A DNA stretch of 64,000 bases from assembly GCA_031835245.1 (NCBI GenBank), contig JAVKOQ010000009.1:124001-188000 (forward strand), read 5' to 3'. This DNA comes from Balamuthia mandrillaris (lineage: Eukaryota > Discosea > Longamoebia > Balamuthiidae). A program made the position numbers and the translations under genes. The notes below the pieces were generated by a model, which did no database searches, was not told the DNA's origin, and saw nothing but the letters and a program-made list of their open reading frames with translations. Positions 15,075 through 27,158 of this stretch are shown one piece after another. Positions within the stretch are counted from its first letter, which is position 1. Every line of letters begins with the position of its first letter.

Positions 15075-18000
15075 TCAAGAACAAATAGAACGAAGGTAAT
15101 CGTTGATGAATTGTTGATAGTGCTCCGCAGAGAGACCAGCCGCCACCGCTTTGTCATACAGCTTATGAGCCTGCATTTGGATGTTGCTCTCTTTGCCGCC
15201 CTCCAACAAATAGTTCAGCTTCGCTGCAACCGCCGCGCTCACAAAGTATCTTTAGGGGTTTTTTTTTTCGTGAACGTTTTGTGGCATGAAGAGGAAAAAA
15301 AAACCAAACAAACAAACAAACAGAAAACAAAAAACAAAAACAATGGATCAAAAAAAACAGAAACAGCAAAACTAAAGAGAATCATTGTTGTACCTTTTGT
15401 TAACATCAGCCAGCTGCTGTTGCAACCGTTCCATCTGTTCCTGCTGCTTCTTTGCTTTCTGCTGCTGCTCCGTTTTTTCCTCCTCGAAAATCTTTTCTTT
15501 GACGTCCATCGACAAAACAGTTTTTCTTAACTCCAACTCCAATTCATGTTTGCTCTTCAGCGCTTCCTCCAGTTCTTTGCGAAGTATTTCTGGGTCGTGG
15601 CAATCGCTCAACGACAAAGAAGCAAGAAAAGAGGAGGAAGAGGAGGAAGAAGATGATGAGGAAGAAGATGATGAAGAGGAGGATGATGACGATGATGAAG
15701 AGGACGAAGCAGAAGAAGGAGAAGGAGAAGAGGAAGTCAGAGGAGAGATTAAGTCTTTTGCAGAATGAGCGAGAGCAGCGGTGAGAGAGGAGGACGGTTG
15801 GTGGTCACGAAGCCGGTGTGTTTCCTCTGTCATGTGATTTAATTGTGCTGTTAGGCTTGCTATTTCCACTTTTTGCTTTCGCTCTTTGTCTATATGAAAC
15901 GAGTTAATAAATGAAAAAAAAAGATAACAATCAGATAAGAAGAAAGAAACCTTGAAGCTGAGAAATAGTTTCTTGAGCAGCAGCTAACTCTGTCCGCTGT
16001 TTGCGCAAGACCTCTTCCACGTCTTCTTCGATCCGCCTTGCATTTTTCTTGAGTGCAATAGCTTCCTCTTCGTGCTTCCGTTCTTTTTCTCTCATTGTCT
16101 AATTTGCAAATAACACAAAGAGGAAACCGAAAGAAAGCAAAAAGGTAAGTCGGCGTTGTTGTTTGTGGTTAGTGTGAGTTTGTAAAAACCTGAAGTTGGT
16201 TATCTTTTGACTTGATGATCGCCAAACAATCTTGCAGATTGCCTCTAAGTTGTTCAGATTCACGTCTTTCTCCCTCTAAGTTGTTCACCAATATCTGGAT
16301 TTGTTGTTGCAATTCTGAAAAGAGACACAGATGAGATAAAGAGATAGAATGAGAGGGTGCAATAGTACGTAAGATGATAAACTGCGCTTGTTGGTCTACA
16401 GCCACAAGTTGTTCCTGCGTAGCATCCTGATGATGAGGCTGCTGTTGATGATGTTGCATGCCAGCATGATAGCTGGATCCCAACGCAGCTGGCGATTGAC
16501 TAGCTAGCTCATTATGAGGAGGGCTTAGAGAAGAAGGAGGAGAGGGAGAGTGCCTCGAAGGAAAGGACCCTCCCGACGATGGAATGCTTTGATAATAAGC
16601 GACATCGTAGAAAGAATGACGTGGCGCTTTTCTTCTATTTCTGGAGTTATTGTTCGTTTGCTGCGCGGTTTTTGCAGATTGAGTCCCACCTTCAGAAGCT
16701 GTCGCTGCGTTTTCGTTGTTATTAGTTTTGTCATTAAAGTTGTCGCTGTTGATGTTGTTGTTGCTCGCTGTATAATGAGTTGCAGCTCGAACATTTCTGC
16801 TTTCTCGTCGCGAATTTTCCTCCTCTTCCTCCTCCAAGAAGGAAGTCGGTTTGCCAACCATCGGACTGGAAAGACTACGAACGAGAACATGAGGAGAAGA
16901 ACCAGAAGAAGACGACGACGATGACGAAGGAGATGGTGGTGAGGAGGGTCTGTCGATTGTTCTCCTCCCCACAACACCAAAACTCCCTACAACGCTTACA
17001 CTGTTTCCTCCACTTTCACCGGAACTGCCGCTTCCACTTCCACTGGCAGAGGTGTGTCGATTGATGAGGCTGCCACCACCAGCCGGCATGGCAGACGCCA
17101 ACAGCTCGTTGGCTCTCATGTGCACGGTCTGGCGTTGCAGCCGGATGGAGCGCTCCACGTCCTCCTTCTGCGACATGAACAACTCGCGGTACTTCTTTAT
17201 CCCATCCAACCAGTAGAGCATGTCCACCTCGGAGGAGGCCACCAGCTTGTAGTCCCTGTCCTTAGTGGCTATTACGAAAGGCCATGAGGTCTGTTGCTTA
17301 CTGCTGTTGCTTTGGTTGCTACCACCTCCGGTGCTGCCTGGTGGAATGCCTAACGCCCCTTTGGAGTAGCATTGGCTGTAGATGCGTGTGCATTGCTCCA
17401 ATGCGATGAAGCCCAGTTCCTGTTGTCATCGTTTTGTTGTTTTGTCACGAGGTTGAAGAAGAAGAAGAAGAAGAAGAAGAAGAAGAAGAAGAACAAGAAC
17501 AAGAACAAGAAGAAGAACAAGAAGAAGAACAAGAAGAAGAACAAGAAGAAGAACAAGAAGAAGAAGAACAAGAAGAAGAAGAAGAAGAAGAAGAAGAACA
17601 AGAAGAACAAGAAGAAGAACAAGAAGAAGAACAAGAAGAAGAACAAGAAGAACAAGAAGAAGAAGAAGAAGAACAAGAACAAGAACAAGAAGAAGAACAA
17701 GAACAAGAACAAGAAAAAGAACAAGAAGAACAAGAACAAGAAGGAAGAAGAAGAAGAAGAACAAGAAGAAGAACAGAGACAAAGACAAAATTGAAGAAGA
17801 AGAAGAAGACGAAGAAGACGAAGAAGAAGAACAACAACGAGAACAGAGAGAATCCATAGAAAGAAGAAGAATCGGTCTTTCAGTACCTCACTTTTAGGAG
17901 ATTTGCTGTAGGAAAGTTTGCCTTTCGAAAGCCAAAACCACCGCTTCTTGAAGGTGCGCACCAAGCCCTTCGCTCCTAACTTGTACAAATAACCTTCCAA

Positions 18001-18159
18001 TTGGTAGAGCTTTTGGTTTGTTTTGTGTTGTGGGAGATCGATCGGGAATTTTTTAAAAAAATCCATTTGAAATAAAAGAAAGTTAGTATTCCCGACACAC
18101 AAGACACAACCCACAAGTCCTGACCATACCTTCTCCTGTTCCTCAAAGGAGTGCAACAT
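15075..18159 (-). CDS. PH-domain coiled-coil protein
   Basis: Seven exons in phase: 18159-18130, 18009-17887, 17419-16369, 16314-16190, 16098-15951, 15889-15394, 15249-15075, giving about 715 aa. Residues 10-150 form a PH domain: LEGYLYKLGAKGLVRTFKKR for the first strands, WFWLSKGKLSYSKSPKSE, and after an intron WPFVIATKDRDYKLVASSEV and MLYWLDGIKKYREL, the C-terminal helix with its conserved Trp. A Ser-rich linker with a Ser run follows, then three coiled-coil exons (QQQIQILVNNLEGERRESEQ; KERKHEEEAIALKKNARRIE; KERKQKVEIASLTAQLNHM). The end, GLSAEHYQQFINDYLRSICS, is helical. Likely a phosphoinositide-binding, membrane-associated scaffold. Intron 2 holds the GAA/CAA tract. Confidence 0.8.
17455..17830. 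repeat. GAA/CAA trinucleotide tract in intron
   Basis: About 375 bp of GAA with interspersed CAA on the plus strand, so TTC/TTG on the coding strand of the PH gene. It fills the intron between the two PH-domain exons. Long open frames over it are translation artefacts. Confidence 0.9.
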
Positions 18160-18451
18160 CTTATGGAGGCCTCCCCACTCCTGCCACTATTAAAGCCTCC
18201 TTTGTTTCGGCGATCTTTTTTTTCTGTTTTTGTGGACAATCCATAGGGATAACCGAGTGACGTCAAAATTTTCGTTTTTAGACGCGCATGACATCAGCGT
18301 AGTTAATTAATCGATTATCTGAGATTTTTAAATAAATATTAGAAATCGGTTAATATTTTAAATATTACCCAATATAAAGTATATATTGCAATATTTTGTA
18401 ATTAATATTAAAATATTGCAAAAATTATAAAAGCAGCGTCGAATTGTCGTT
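18160..18451. other. AT-rich intergenic segment
   Basis: A head-to-tail spacer, very AT-rich at 18290-18430 with short repeated TTAATATT words. No gene or RNA recognised. Confidence 0.5.
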
Positions 18452-19511
18452 TCAGTTGACGACTTTCTCCTTTGCGGCAGCGATCTCCTTGTCCTTGAGC
18501 ACGCGGCGGAGGATCTTGCCGCTCATGTTCTTTGGGATCAGGTCCACAAACTCCAGCCCACCGCGAAGCTTCTTGTAAGGGCTGACTTTGTCGTCGAACC
18601 AAGCGATGAGCTCCTCGGCGGTGAGGCTGTGATCCTTCTTCAAAACGACGTAGGCTTTGGGCAACTCTCCCGCCTCGTCATCCGGTTTCCCCACCACAGC
18701 GCAATCCGCAACTGCTGGATGAGTCAACTGCATTTATAAATGGCGGACATGAGAAGGAAGAAAGTCAAATGAAGCAGAATATTGAAGACTAAAGAAAGAC
18801 CAACACACAACGAAAGCAAAGAAAGAAGAAGAAAAACAAACCAATTTGCCTTCAAGTTCAGCGGGAGGAACTTGGAAGCCTTTGAACTTGATGAGCTCTT
18901 TGAGGCGATCCACCACAAAGTAGAAGCCGTTCTCGTCTACGTGACCAATATCTCCTGTGTGCAGGAAGCCATCCTTATCCATTATGGCTGTTGGTTATCG
19001 AGCCATTAGTCTTCATAGAACAGAGCAAGAGAGAGAGAGAGAGAGAGAGGAGTAGAAAAAGAAAAGAGAAAAAAACAGAGAGGAACAATAGAAAAGACAG
19101 TAGGACAAGAGAAGAGAGGCGAAGAAAAGAAGAAAAATGAACCAGCAGTAGCATCAGGACGCTTGTAATAGCCTTTTTGTTTGAGATGGTGTTGTGTGAT
19201 GAAAACATAATAGTAATCAACAAAAAAAAAAATAAACAAACAAACACAAAAGCCAAACAAAGTGATGAAAAGGAAGCTACCTTTCATGATATTGGGACCG
19301 CGAACACATATTTCACCATCCTGGTCAACGCCCACAAACTCACCGGTAGCGGGGTCTTGTATTCTGGCCTCCAAGTTGGGGAGAAGGATGCCAACCGATC
19401 CTGCTGGCGCTTCCCTGGAAGGTGCTACAGAAGGACCGAAATGAAGAAACAATTAAAAGAAAAAACGTTAACAACAAAAACTATCAGCTTTGTGGGGAGG
19501 GAGGGAGAGGG

Positions 19512-19567
<56 letters not shown>

Positions 19568-21232
19568 CAAGGACACATACTGATGTGTGTGGCAGGAGAC
19601 AATTCGGTCATGCCATAGCCTTGCTTGATTTGCACGTTAAGTCGTGATATGCACTCTTTCTCCAAATCACCTGAGAGAGGCGCAGCCCCACTAAACACAA
19701 CACGAAGACTGTGTAGCCCAACATAAGAATGAAGTGCGAAAACAAATGAAAAGAAAAACGAGCAGAGCGAGAAACAGTACCTGGAAAGATCGTATTTGTC
19801 AACAAGAGGGCTCTTAGCAAGAGCCAAAACGATGGGTGGCACAATGTGGGCATATGTAACTTTATGTTCTTGAACGATTTGCAAGTACTGTTCGTTGTGT
19901 CAGTACAGAGAAAAGGAGGAGCAGGAGAAAAGTCAATTACCTGCTCCAAATCGAACTTGGGCATAATAACAGTCTTGATCTTTTTATGAAGCCCAAGGCT
20001 CAAAATGGCAATCATGGCGTAGATGTGATAGAATGGAAGCACACCAATAAAGACATCATCCTCCTTGATGTCGTCCAACACGGCCTCTATCTGGCAAACG
20101 TTGGTGACAAGGTTGAGGTGGGTAAGCTCCACTCCTTTGGGCAAACCAGTGGTACCGCTTGAATAAGGGATGGCCACAGTATCCGTTTTAGGATCTATCT
20201 CTACGTTTGGCATCTATGCGAGAAGAAAAAAGGGATGTAAGAAGAAAAAGAGAAAGAAGACAAAAGACAGAGGAGGAGAGAAAATCGTGTGGTAACAACA
20301 AACCTCTCCCTCAGCCTTCAGCAAGCTTGCGAAAGGGGTAGCTCCTTCGGCCTCGCCAAAGACGAAGATCTCTTGGATGGGAGTCTCCAGCGTCTGCATA
20401 GCAGCTTTTGCCTAAAAAGAAGAGACACAACTAAGAAATAAAAACAACCAAACAGAAGCAAGATGAAGAACGCGAACACGAAGAAGAACATACCTTTTCA
20501 AGAAAGAGAGAAATAGTAATGAGGAACTTGGCATCGCTGTCTTTGAGCTGGTAGGCCAATTCCTCTGTGCTTGCCAGCGGGGTACAACCCGTTACGATAG
20601 CACCTTTTGGTCATAGTTGTTTAACACAAAGCTAAATGAAGTAGCGAAGAGAGGCAGAAGAAACAAAGCGAGAAGAAGCAGAAGAGAAACGCGACAGAGA
20701 AGAAGCAAAGTAGAGAAGCATAGCGAAGGCAATACGAACAAGACGAGAAGAAGGACAAGAAGAAAATTGAAACCCGCAAAGCAAAAAAAAAAAGAAGAAG
20801 CAAGAAAATGACAGAAAGGAAGCGAGGCAGAGCGCAGGTAGAAGCAGTACCAAGGGAAGCGACCGCATGAAAGGCAATAGGGTACTCGGGAAGGTTGGGC
20901 GCGAAGATGCACACCACGTCTCCCTTTCTCACTCCATGTTGGTGCAAACCCAACGCTACCTATTGTTGTTAATATTTGCAACCACGAAAAAAAGAACCAA
21001 AAAAAAAGATGAGAAACAGTGGTGGTGTTTTTTTTAACAAACAAAAAAAAACCTTTTGAATAGCGCCGTAGAGCTGACCGTAGTTATACTGGCGGCCAGA
21101 GACGTCCACCAAGGCCGCCTTGTCCCTGACCGACTGCCAGCCTTGGAAGGTGAACTGGGTGATGGTGGCCAGAGGAAAGTCCAAAGGCTCCAACTGGCTC
21201 TTGAAGGTGATCGCTGTGGCGGTGTCTTGCAT
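18452..21232 (-). CDS. 4-coumarate-CoA ligase-like acyl-CoA synthetase
   Basis: Eleven in-phase exons (21232-21053, 20959-20851, 20603-20494, 20411-20304, 20213-19941, 19887-19781, 19708-19581, 19424-19281, 19172-19143, 18987-18842, 18727-18452) give 536 aa. Adenylate-forming enzyme motifs are all present: [18 protein letters not shown] (ATP loop), [73 protein letters not shown] and, near the end, [12 protein letters not shown] with the catalytic Lys. Activates a carboxylic acid as acyl-AMP and transfers it to CoA. The C-terminus (KVVN) lacks a peroxisomal SKL signal. Exon 9 is only 30 nt. Substrate cannot be told from sequence; a fatty or aromatic acid is likely. Confidence 0.9.
19497..19565. 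repeat. (GA)n microsatellite in intron
   Basis: Purine run on the plus strand, CT on the coding strand of the ligase gene. Confidence 0.85.
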
Positions 21233-21823
21233 GGATTTTGGGGGTGGGGGGGGGTTGGTTGTGAGGGAAAGAGAGGGGGGAGCAAGTTGGGCCAAACGGG
21301 TTTCTTTTTTTTTTTTTTGCTGCAAAAAAAAAAGTAGTGGTTTGTTTTGGCGATTAAAGAGACGCACCCCAGCACAAATAGCATTTGACCAAAGCTGGAC
21401 AATTTATCGAGTTCAACGGAAGGAGCAGCGGTGAGGGGGGTCGCTGGATACAAAATTATCTACGGTCACCATTGGCGTGGCGCGGAGTATTGAAGCTAGA
21501 CAAATTTTTCTCCTTGTTGAATCGCTCTCATGATACCGTCGACAAGAAGAAAAATTATAAAGAAAGAGGGATTTATTCGTGGTGGCCGTTTAGCGGAACA
21601 GAGTGGAAGTACAGTTTTACTGTTGCGATTACCCCAACAAGCTGTCCTTTTGCAGCGCCCTTCTTAGTTGGTCCAGATGGTCTATTAGAGACTTCGATAG
21701 TCTGGCGTGTGTTCCTGCTGTAACGGTTGTTATAGATTGTCTGCGCGATTTCCTTCATTCTGGCTGGGCTAGGTGGTTCCTCCGCTTCGTCATCTTCAGT
21801 GGTGGGGTCGAGCTACTTGCTGC
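21233..21823. other. promoter side of ligase gene, no gene recognised
   Basis: Contains a G-rich run at 21239-21257, a T run at 21306-21319 and one TCGACAAG word near 21538. No coding exon recognised. Confidence 0.4.
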
Positions 21824-22516
21824 CTAACGTCCGCCAAAAGTTTCAAAACGTGGGCATAGTCTTCCTGCCCAATAAGTAGCACAAAAGCTTTCCCAGCGCG
21901 TCTTTGTATGCTCTTGATTCAGAGCGGCCTCCTCCAGGTCATCTATGGTCGGGTAGCGGCGTCGTAGTCTGTATGTCTCGCGCTCGCTGTTTGGTTGAAA
22001 AACGTATTCGATGGCAGATTCCATATACGTATAGCTGAGAGTTCCTAGAAGTAACCTGAACCTCGCACGTTGCTCTTGATTCTGCATCTTGCGCATGTTT
22101 TGCTCCAACTCAGCAACTCGTTTCTCAAAATCCGCGTTTCTGCGTTTCAGCTCATTTATCTCTGCGTCACGGTTCAGCACCACCTGTTTCAGCTCCTTTA
22201 TCTTTTGTTTGAGTCCTTGGACGCGTTTCCCGTGCTCCTCGTCCCGTTTTGAGAGCTCATTCATGTGTTTTTGCATCAAGGCATCCTTTTCTGCACGCAA
22301 CAACTCCTCCTTTTGCTTGGCGAGTCTCAACTCCTCCTCTAGCTGGGAGAGTTTGCGTTGTAGGGCGTTTTGGTCCCCATAGATGCCCAGCGTCACGGTC
22401 TGGGCAGCCCTTTGCACGAGCGTTTCTTGCGACGATTCCCCACTCGCCTGGAGTTGATTACTTTCTGACATTTGTTGGCTGTGTGCTTGATTCATGAGCA
22501 AAGAAGAAATACCCAA
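21824..22516 (-). CDS. orphan coiled-coil protein
   Basis: Intron-free ORF of 230 aa; the start may also be MSESNQLQ, 15 codons downstream. Residues 50-150 are a continuous heptad-rich coiled coil (RKLSQLEEELRLAKQKEELL, KRDEEHGKRVQGLKQKIKEL, ELKRRNADFEKRVAELEQNM). A C-terminal globular-looking part follows (SYTYMESAIEYVFQPNSERE, RRRYPTIDDLEEAALNQEHT, ESFCATYWAGRLCPRFETFG) with conserved-looking aromatic and Cys residues. I recognise no family. The lack of introns and the unannotated surroundings could mean a recent gene or a mobile-element ORF. Confidence 0.5.
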   Translation of the reverse strand: MGISSLLMNQAHSQQMSESNQLQASGESSQETLVQRAAQTVTLGIYGDQNALQRKLSQLEEELRLAKQKEELLRAEKDALMQKHMNELSKRDEEHGKRVQGLKQKIKELKQVVLNRDAEINELKRRNADFEKRVAELEQNMRKMQNQEQRARFRLLLGTLSYTYMESAIEYVFQPNSERETYRLRRRYPTIDDLEEAALNQEHTKTRWESFCATYWAGRLCPRFETFGGR

Positions 22517-23361
22517 AAAAATAAGTGGGCCGTGCCTGGTGTACCCCTTTTTTTCTCTCGCTCACTTTTTTTCGAAAATAGGAAAAAAAAGACAAGAGAA
22601 ATATCAGTGCTTCGAACAGGATCTTGGCGGTGACCTTGTTAGGAGGCAATCGTTAATGCCAAGGTCAGCCATCCTTTTTCTCTCCAAGGCGGACGGGTTG
22701 TCATCACGTCTTGAGGCTATGAAAAAGACCTTGAGTTCTTCCTTTTAGAAACAAGAGGCGCTCCTCAATCGCGAACGCGACACATTTTTTAGAGACTCAT
22801 GGCAACCACAAACAGATGGCAGCGAGAACGAACCATGCATGTGCCTGGCATCGTGCACTCCCTGCACGCTGACAACGGGCGGTTTCAGCCACAGCGAGGC
22901 AGACTGGGTGATTCGGTGGATTAGCCCAGCGGTGCCCAATGGGAATTAAAATGAAGACCATTTAAAACTCCGTCGAACGACCCCTCCTGCAATGTCGACA
23001 CAAATATATGCAAAAGGAAAAACGCGCCAAAACCGAAACAAAAAAAAAGCAAACAGAAAAATTTTTTTCAAACGATTGAAAGGATTGCAGCCGTCACTAC
23101 TCGCTACGGTCGGGTCCACTGGTAGGCCCGCCACAAATCCAAAGATCGAGTGTTACGCGCAGTGATAAGGTAGGCTCTTTGTGATCTTACGCATCTTGCT
23201 CCCTCCCCCTTCCAGGGCATCTGAGGTTTTTAACACTTGACACTGAGGCCCCCTCTTCATGATTACTTTTTCCCCTGCTTGCTACTTTTTTAACGAGTTT
23301 TCGTTGTTCACTACGCAAACAGGAAGAAAAGTTGCGACACACCAAGTTTTATCCCGGCGCT
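22517..23361. other. unannotated region between coiled-coil ORF and ENT gene
   Basis: Short open frames on both strands show no family motif. No RNA gene was recognised. It may contain 5' sequences of the ENT gene. Confidence 0.4.
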
Positions 23362-24175
23362 ATGTCTAGTAGTGAGTTCTTTCTACTCCGTTCCTTCTCT
23401 TTCATTCTAGTTCTTGTTCTTCCTTTTCCTAAGAGAAACATGTGTACCCACCAGGGAGAAGGAAATCAGAGCCTGCCAAAAAGGGAGCAGCATCCAGGGC
23501 CGCTGCCGCCCGAGTTAACCCCACTGCTCGACTACAAGATCTGAAACGACTAGGTTTGTAACACTGAAAGAAGAGCAGTTGAGAGAAAGGAATGAAAAAG
23601 GCGGAAGGAAAGGCTCCTTTGCTAAAGTCACCGCGCTCACCATAGAGGTTGAGGCCTATTGTGCCGTTTTAAGTGCATTTCGAGCGCAAGGGGAGTTAAC
23701 ATGGAAGAAGGAATCAATCATGCAAGACTTGAGGGATATACTAAGGATTTCAGAAGAGAGGCACAGAATGGAGATAAAAAGGGTGCGAGAAGACGAAGCC
23801 TTGGCTGAAATTGCTCAGTTAAATACAAGGTACATACTGGTTGTAGTCTATGTTGTTCTTCTTCCTTTCATTCTTTCATTCAGGCTCACAAAGAAATTTG
23901 TTACCAAAACTTGTTCATTTATTCTGCTTTTCTGCAGTCCTGTTGCCGAGGAAGGGGATCTTACAGACACAGAGTCACCTAGATCAAAGAAAAAGCAAAA
24001 ACAATCAATGTGGGGCAGTAACCATTTGGGCGAAGGTCTGCCCCCGCTCGATGCTGTTGCTTTGGCCGCCTCCACCACACCACCCAATCTTTCCCATATT
24101 CCTTCCGTAGACACCAAAGCAAAATCTAAACGAACTGTACGTCTTCCCTCCACCTCTTATCCTGTTATGTCTTCT

Positions 24176-24216
<41 letters not shown>

Positions 24217-24775
24217 CGTTTTACTCACTGAAACAAACAAATAGACATCAACCAGCAGAAAGCGAAAGGAACCGCCAAAATCTACAAAGAAAGAGCTGAA
24301 AGTGGAAGTAACCACCGCCGAAGAAGAGGAACCAGAACTTCAACCACAACAAGCACAAGCGATGGACAAAGAATCAGCCGAAGAAAAAGCATCAGGTGAA
24401 GCGGGAGGAGAAGGAGACGGGACTGGTGAAGCTGGAGAGGATGGGGGGGAGGGAGAAGAGGGAGATGGGGCGCTTCCTATGGAAGCCTCCTCCGAGGACA
24501 AAGAAGACCTTTCCGCATTTGGAGATCCCTCTGAGATTCAACAGATGCAGATAAGTACTTTTCCCGCTTTTTTTTTGTCCCATTTGTACTAATTCTATTT
24601 TCTCGCTCTTCTTTTGATTTCTCCCTTTCTCTTTTTCTTTCTTTCTTTTTCCCTCCTTCTTTCTTCTTTTCTTTTCTTTGTTTTTTTTTGGGATGTGCAC
24701 GAGAAACTATTGGCCGAGAAAGAGCGGTTAAGAGCAGAGTTGGAAGCACTGCAAGCCGAAATCGGTGGAGGATAA
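23362..24775 (+). CDS. ENT-domain (EMSY-like) nuclear protein
   Basis: Exons 23362-23371, 23434-23553, 23571-23829, 23938-24136, 24245-24550 and 24704-24775 give about 321 aa with every phase closed. Exon 3 encodes an ENT domain: KVTALTIEVEAYCAVLSAFR, AQGELTWKKESIMQDLRDIL, RISEERHRMEIKRV, as in EMSY, where ENT mediates dimerisation in chromatin regulation. Basic clusters (PRSKKKQKQ, SRKRKEPPKSTKKE) suggest nuclear import. An acidic Gly/Glu region and a C-terminal leucine-rich coiled coil (QKLLAEKERLRAELEALQAE) follow. Two splice oddities: the intron 23554-23570 would be only 17 nt (otherwise a frameshift), and the last intron starts with AT (CAG|ATAAGT) rather than GT. Confidence 0.7.
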
Positions 24776-24889
24776 AAATAACAACCCACATCCCCTTTTT
24801 TAAACAATCTTCTTCTCTCTTCAATTAATTTTTTTCGTTGTATCTTTTTTTTTTCTGTATTTTTCCTCCCAAACCAAATAAGAACCAAA

Positions 24890-26705
24890 CTACAAGTGAA
24901 CAAGATTGCGATACTTGGATCGATTCTTTTTCTGCTTCACTTCATTTTCTTTGGTTGAAGAAGCAGAAGCACCCGACTCTTCCACAGGACGAAAATGAGG
25001 ATCCCATTGGTGCCGATACGCATCCACGGGCACCAGCTTCATCACATCTTCTCTTCCCTCGTTTTCGTTCATGTTCTTCCACAGTGGGAGAACTAAGCCG
25101 TCTCTTTCTCCGTCCAACAACAAACGCACCCGACGACCTTGCAATAAGGAACGAAGAACTCGTTTATCGTCCGCCACAATTCCTTCTGGCACTTCAAACG
25201 CCAACACATCTTCTGCGTCTTCCTCTTCCTCTTTCTCTTCGTCTTCCATCTTCTTTCTCTTTGTCTTCTGTTCATGTTCTATTGGGATCGAATGTTTCTG
25301 CTCTTTCTGCTTCTTCTTTTTGAAGAGTAAGTTGAGAGCAAAATCGATGGTTCTTCGCTCTTGTGGAGAGTATTTCCCCAACTCAACTCGTTGCGCTTCT
25401 CGCTGAATGAGCTGACTGAATCGACGCGTCTGCATATGGAGTTGCATCGAGTTGAGTGCTGTAGGCACTGTTCTCGTTGGGCGTGCTTCCTCCTCTTCCT
25501 CCTCTTCCTCTTCCGCTTCGTTGTTCTCCTTCTCCACGTTTGTGTTTCTGTTATTGTTGTTGGTATCTATGTCCATCACGAGATGACGAAGAGGAGCGAC
25601 GACAAAGTCTTTGGCCCAACTTGGCATAACTGCCAAACAAAACAGATGTGGTAACAACGGCTCCGACTTTACATTGGCGCTTCTTACAGATATCGGTGAT
25701 GTTAATGTTGGTGTTGTTTCGAGAGCAAGCGAAGGAGCAGAAGAAGATGGGGAGGAAGGAGCAGTAGAAGGAGAAGGATAGGAAAGATGACGGTAATGGC
25801 GTTGAATCCAAAGAATGAGTTGGTCAGCTGGGGGTGAGTGTGGAAAACTATAGTGAAAGTCATAATTGCCACAACTATACGAATAACGACATTAAAAAGA
25901 GCAAACAGAGAGTGAGAACAGGGAATGAAAGAATGAGAGAGGTAAAGAAGAGGATAATAACGTACTTTGCAAAAAGGTACATGTGAATGTTCCAAAGAAG
26001 AGCTTGTAAATAAGCGGGAACGTCCCAATGCCTAACGAAGAGGTTGCCGTCGTCTTCCTCCTCTTGCTCCTCTTGTAGGTTTGGACTTGGATCGTCAACC
26101 TCTGCTTCTTTTTCTTTTTCTTTTGCTTTTGGCGTTTCTTTTGCGTGAAAGAGTTTTGTATGACAATTCAAGAATTGACAAAGTCGTTTGGTGCTGATGA
26201 GAATATGATAAAGCAGAGGTAAGTTGAGAGTAAGTTCGTTGTGTTGATCGACGTCGACTAGAAATTGTTGTTTTATCTTTTCGTTGTTCTGTTTTAGCTG
26301 TACATAACTCCACCATAAATCTCCCCATTCCACTCTTTTGTGTTTTAGCGAAGAGGGTAAACAAAGATAGAAAATGGTAAGAAGAAGGAAGGAAGAATAC
26401 ATCGTGCAAAATAAGAAAGCGAAGATAAATTGAAAAATACCCTTGAAACTTAGGAATGTAGTCATTGCCCATGAATACAACAAGTAACACAAAGTCCACT
26501 GCTGTCCTTCTGATGAACCCCTCATAACAAGAGGCCTCCTCTTCCTCGTTTCCGTTCTGTGGAAAGGTCTCCCTGAAATAGCCAAACAGTCTAGCTACTG
26601 AGAAGAGCTGGTCATAACCTTTACACGGGGCAAACACCGATGTGGCTCGTCCTCCACTTACCATCCCACATATTGCTGATATTATTTGAAGTTTTTCTCA
26701 TCAGC

Positions 26706-26737
<32 letters not shown>

Positions 26738-27119
26738 GAGGGGAAAGGAGTAGAAGAATAGCAACGAATGAAGAGCGAAGCGCGAAGAGAGAAGAAGGGA
26801 TAAGGGATGAAGAGAGAAATAGTACCCAGCAAAAGGAGATCAGAGTCGTCTCCTACGATGAGTGATGCTCTTTCTGAGGTTTCCTCTTTTGCTTTTTCAG
26901 CTGCTGCGAGACCATTGCCCTCTTTTTCATTTCTTTTTTGTCGCTTCTTCTTCTTCTTCTTTATCTTTTTTCTTCTTTGTTTCTCTCTTGCTCTCTTTTC
27001 TTCGTATAACAGCAATTGCACCAACTTCAACTCACCTTCACCTGCATCACTCTGTTAGCCCAAAAAAAAAAGAAGCACAAGACGAGAGGAGAAGCAGGGC
27101 AGGGCGATAGAGGAGCGAG

Positions 27120-27158
<39 letters not shown>

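Noticed and set aside
17372-17859. Several 120-140-codon open frames over the GAA/CAA tract
   Set aside because: They are translations of a trinucleotide repeat within an intron of the PH gene. The same holds for the frames over 40176-40690 and 41530-42054.
23332-23544. 70-codon plus-strand frame as a separate small gene
   Set aside because: It overlaps the first exons of the ENT gene in a different frame, and the splice model gives a better protein.
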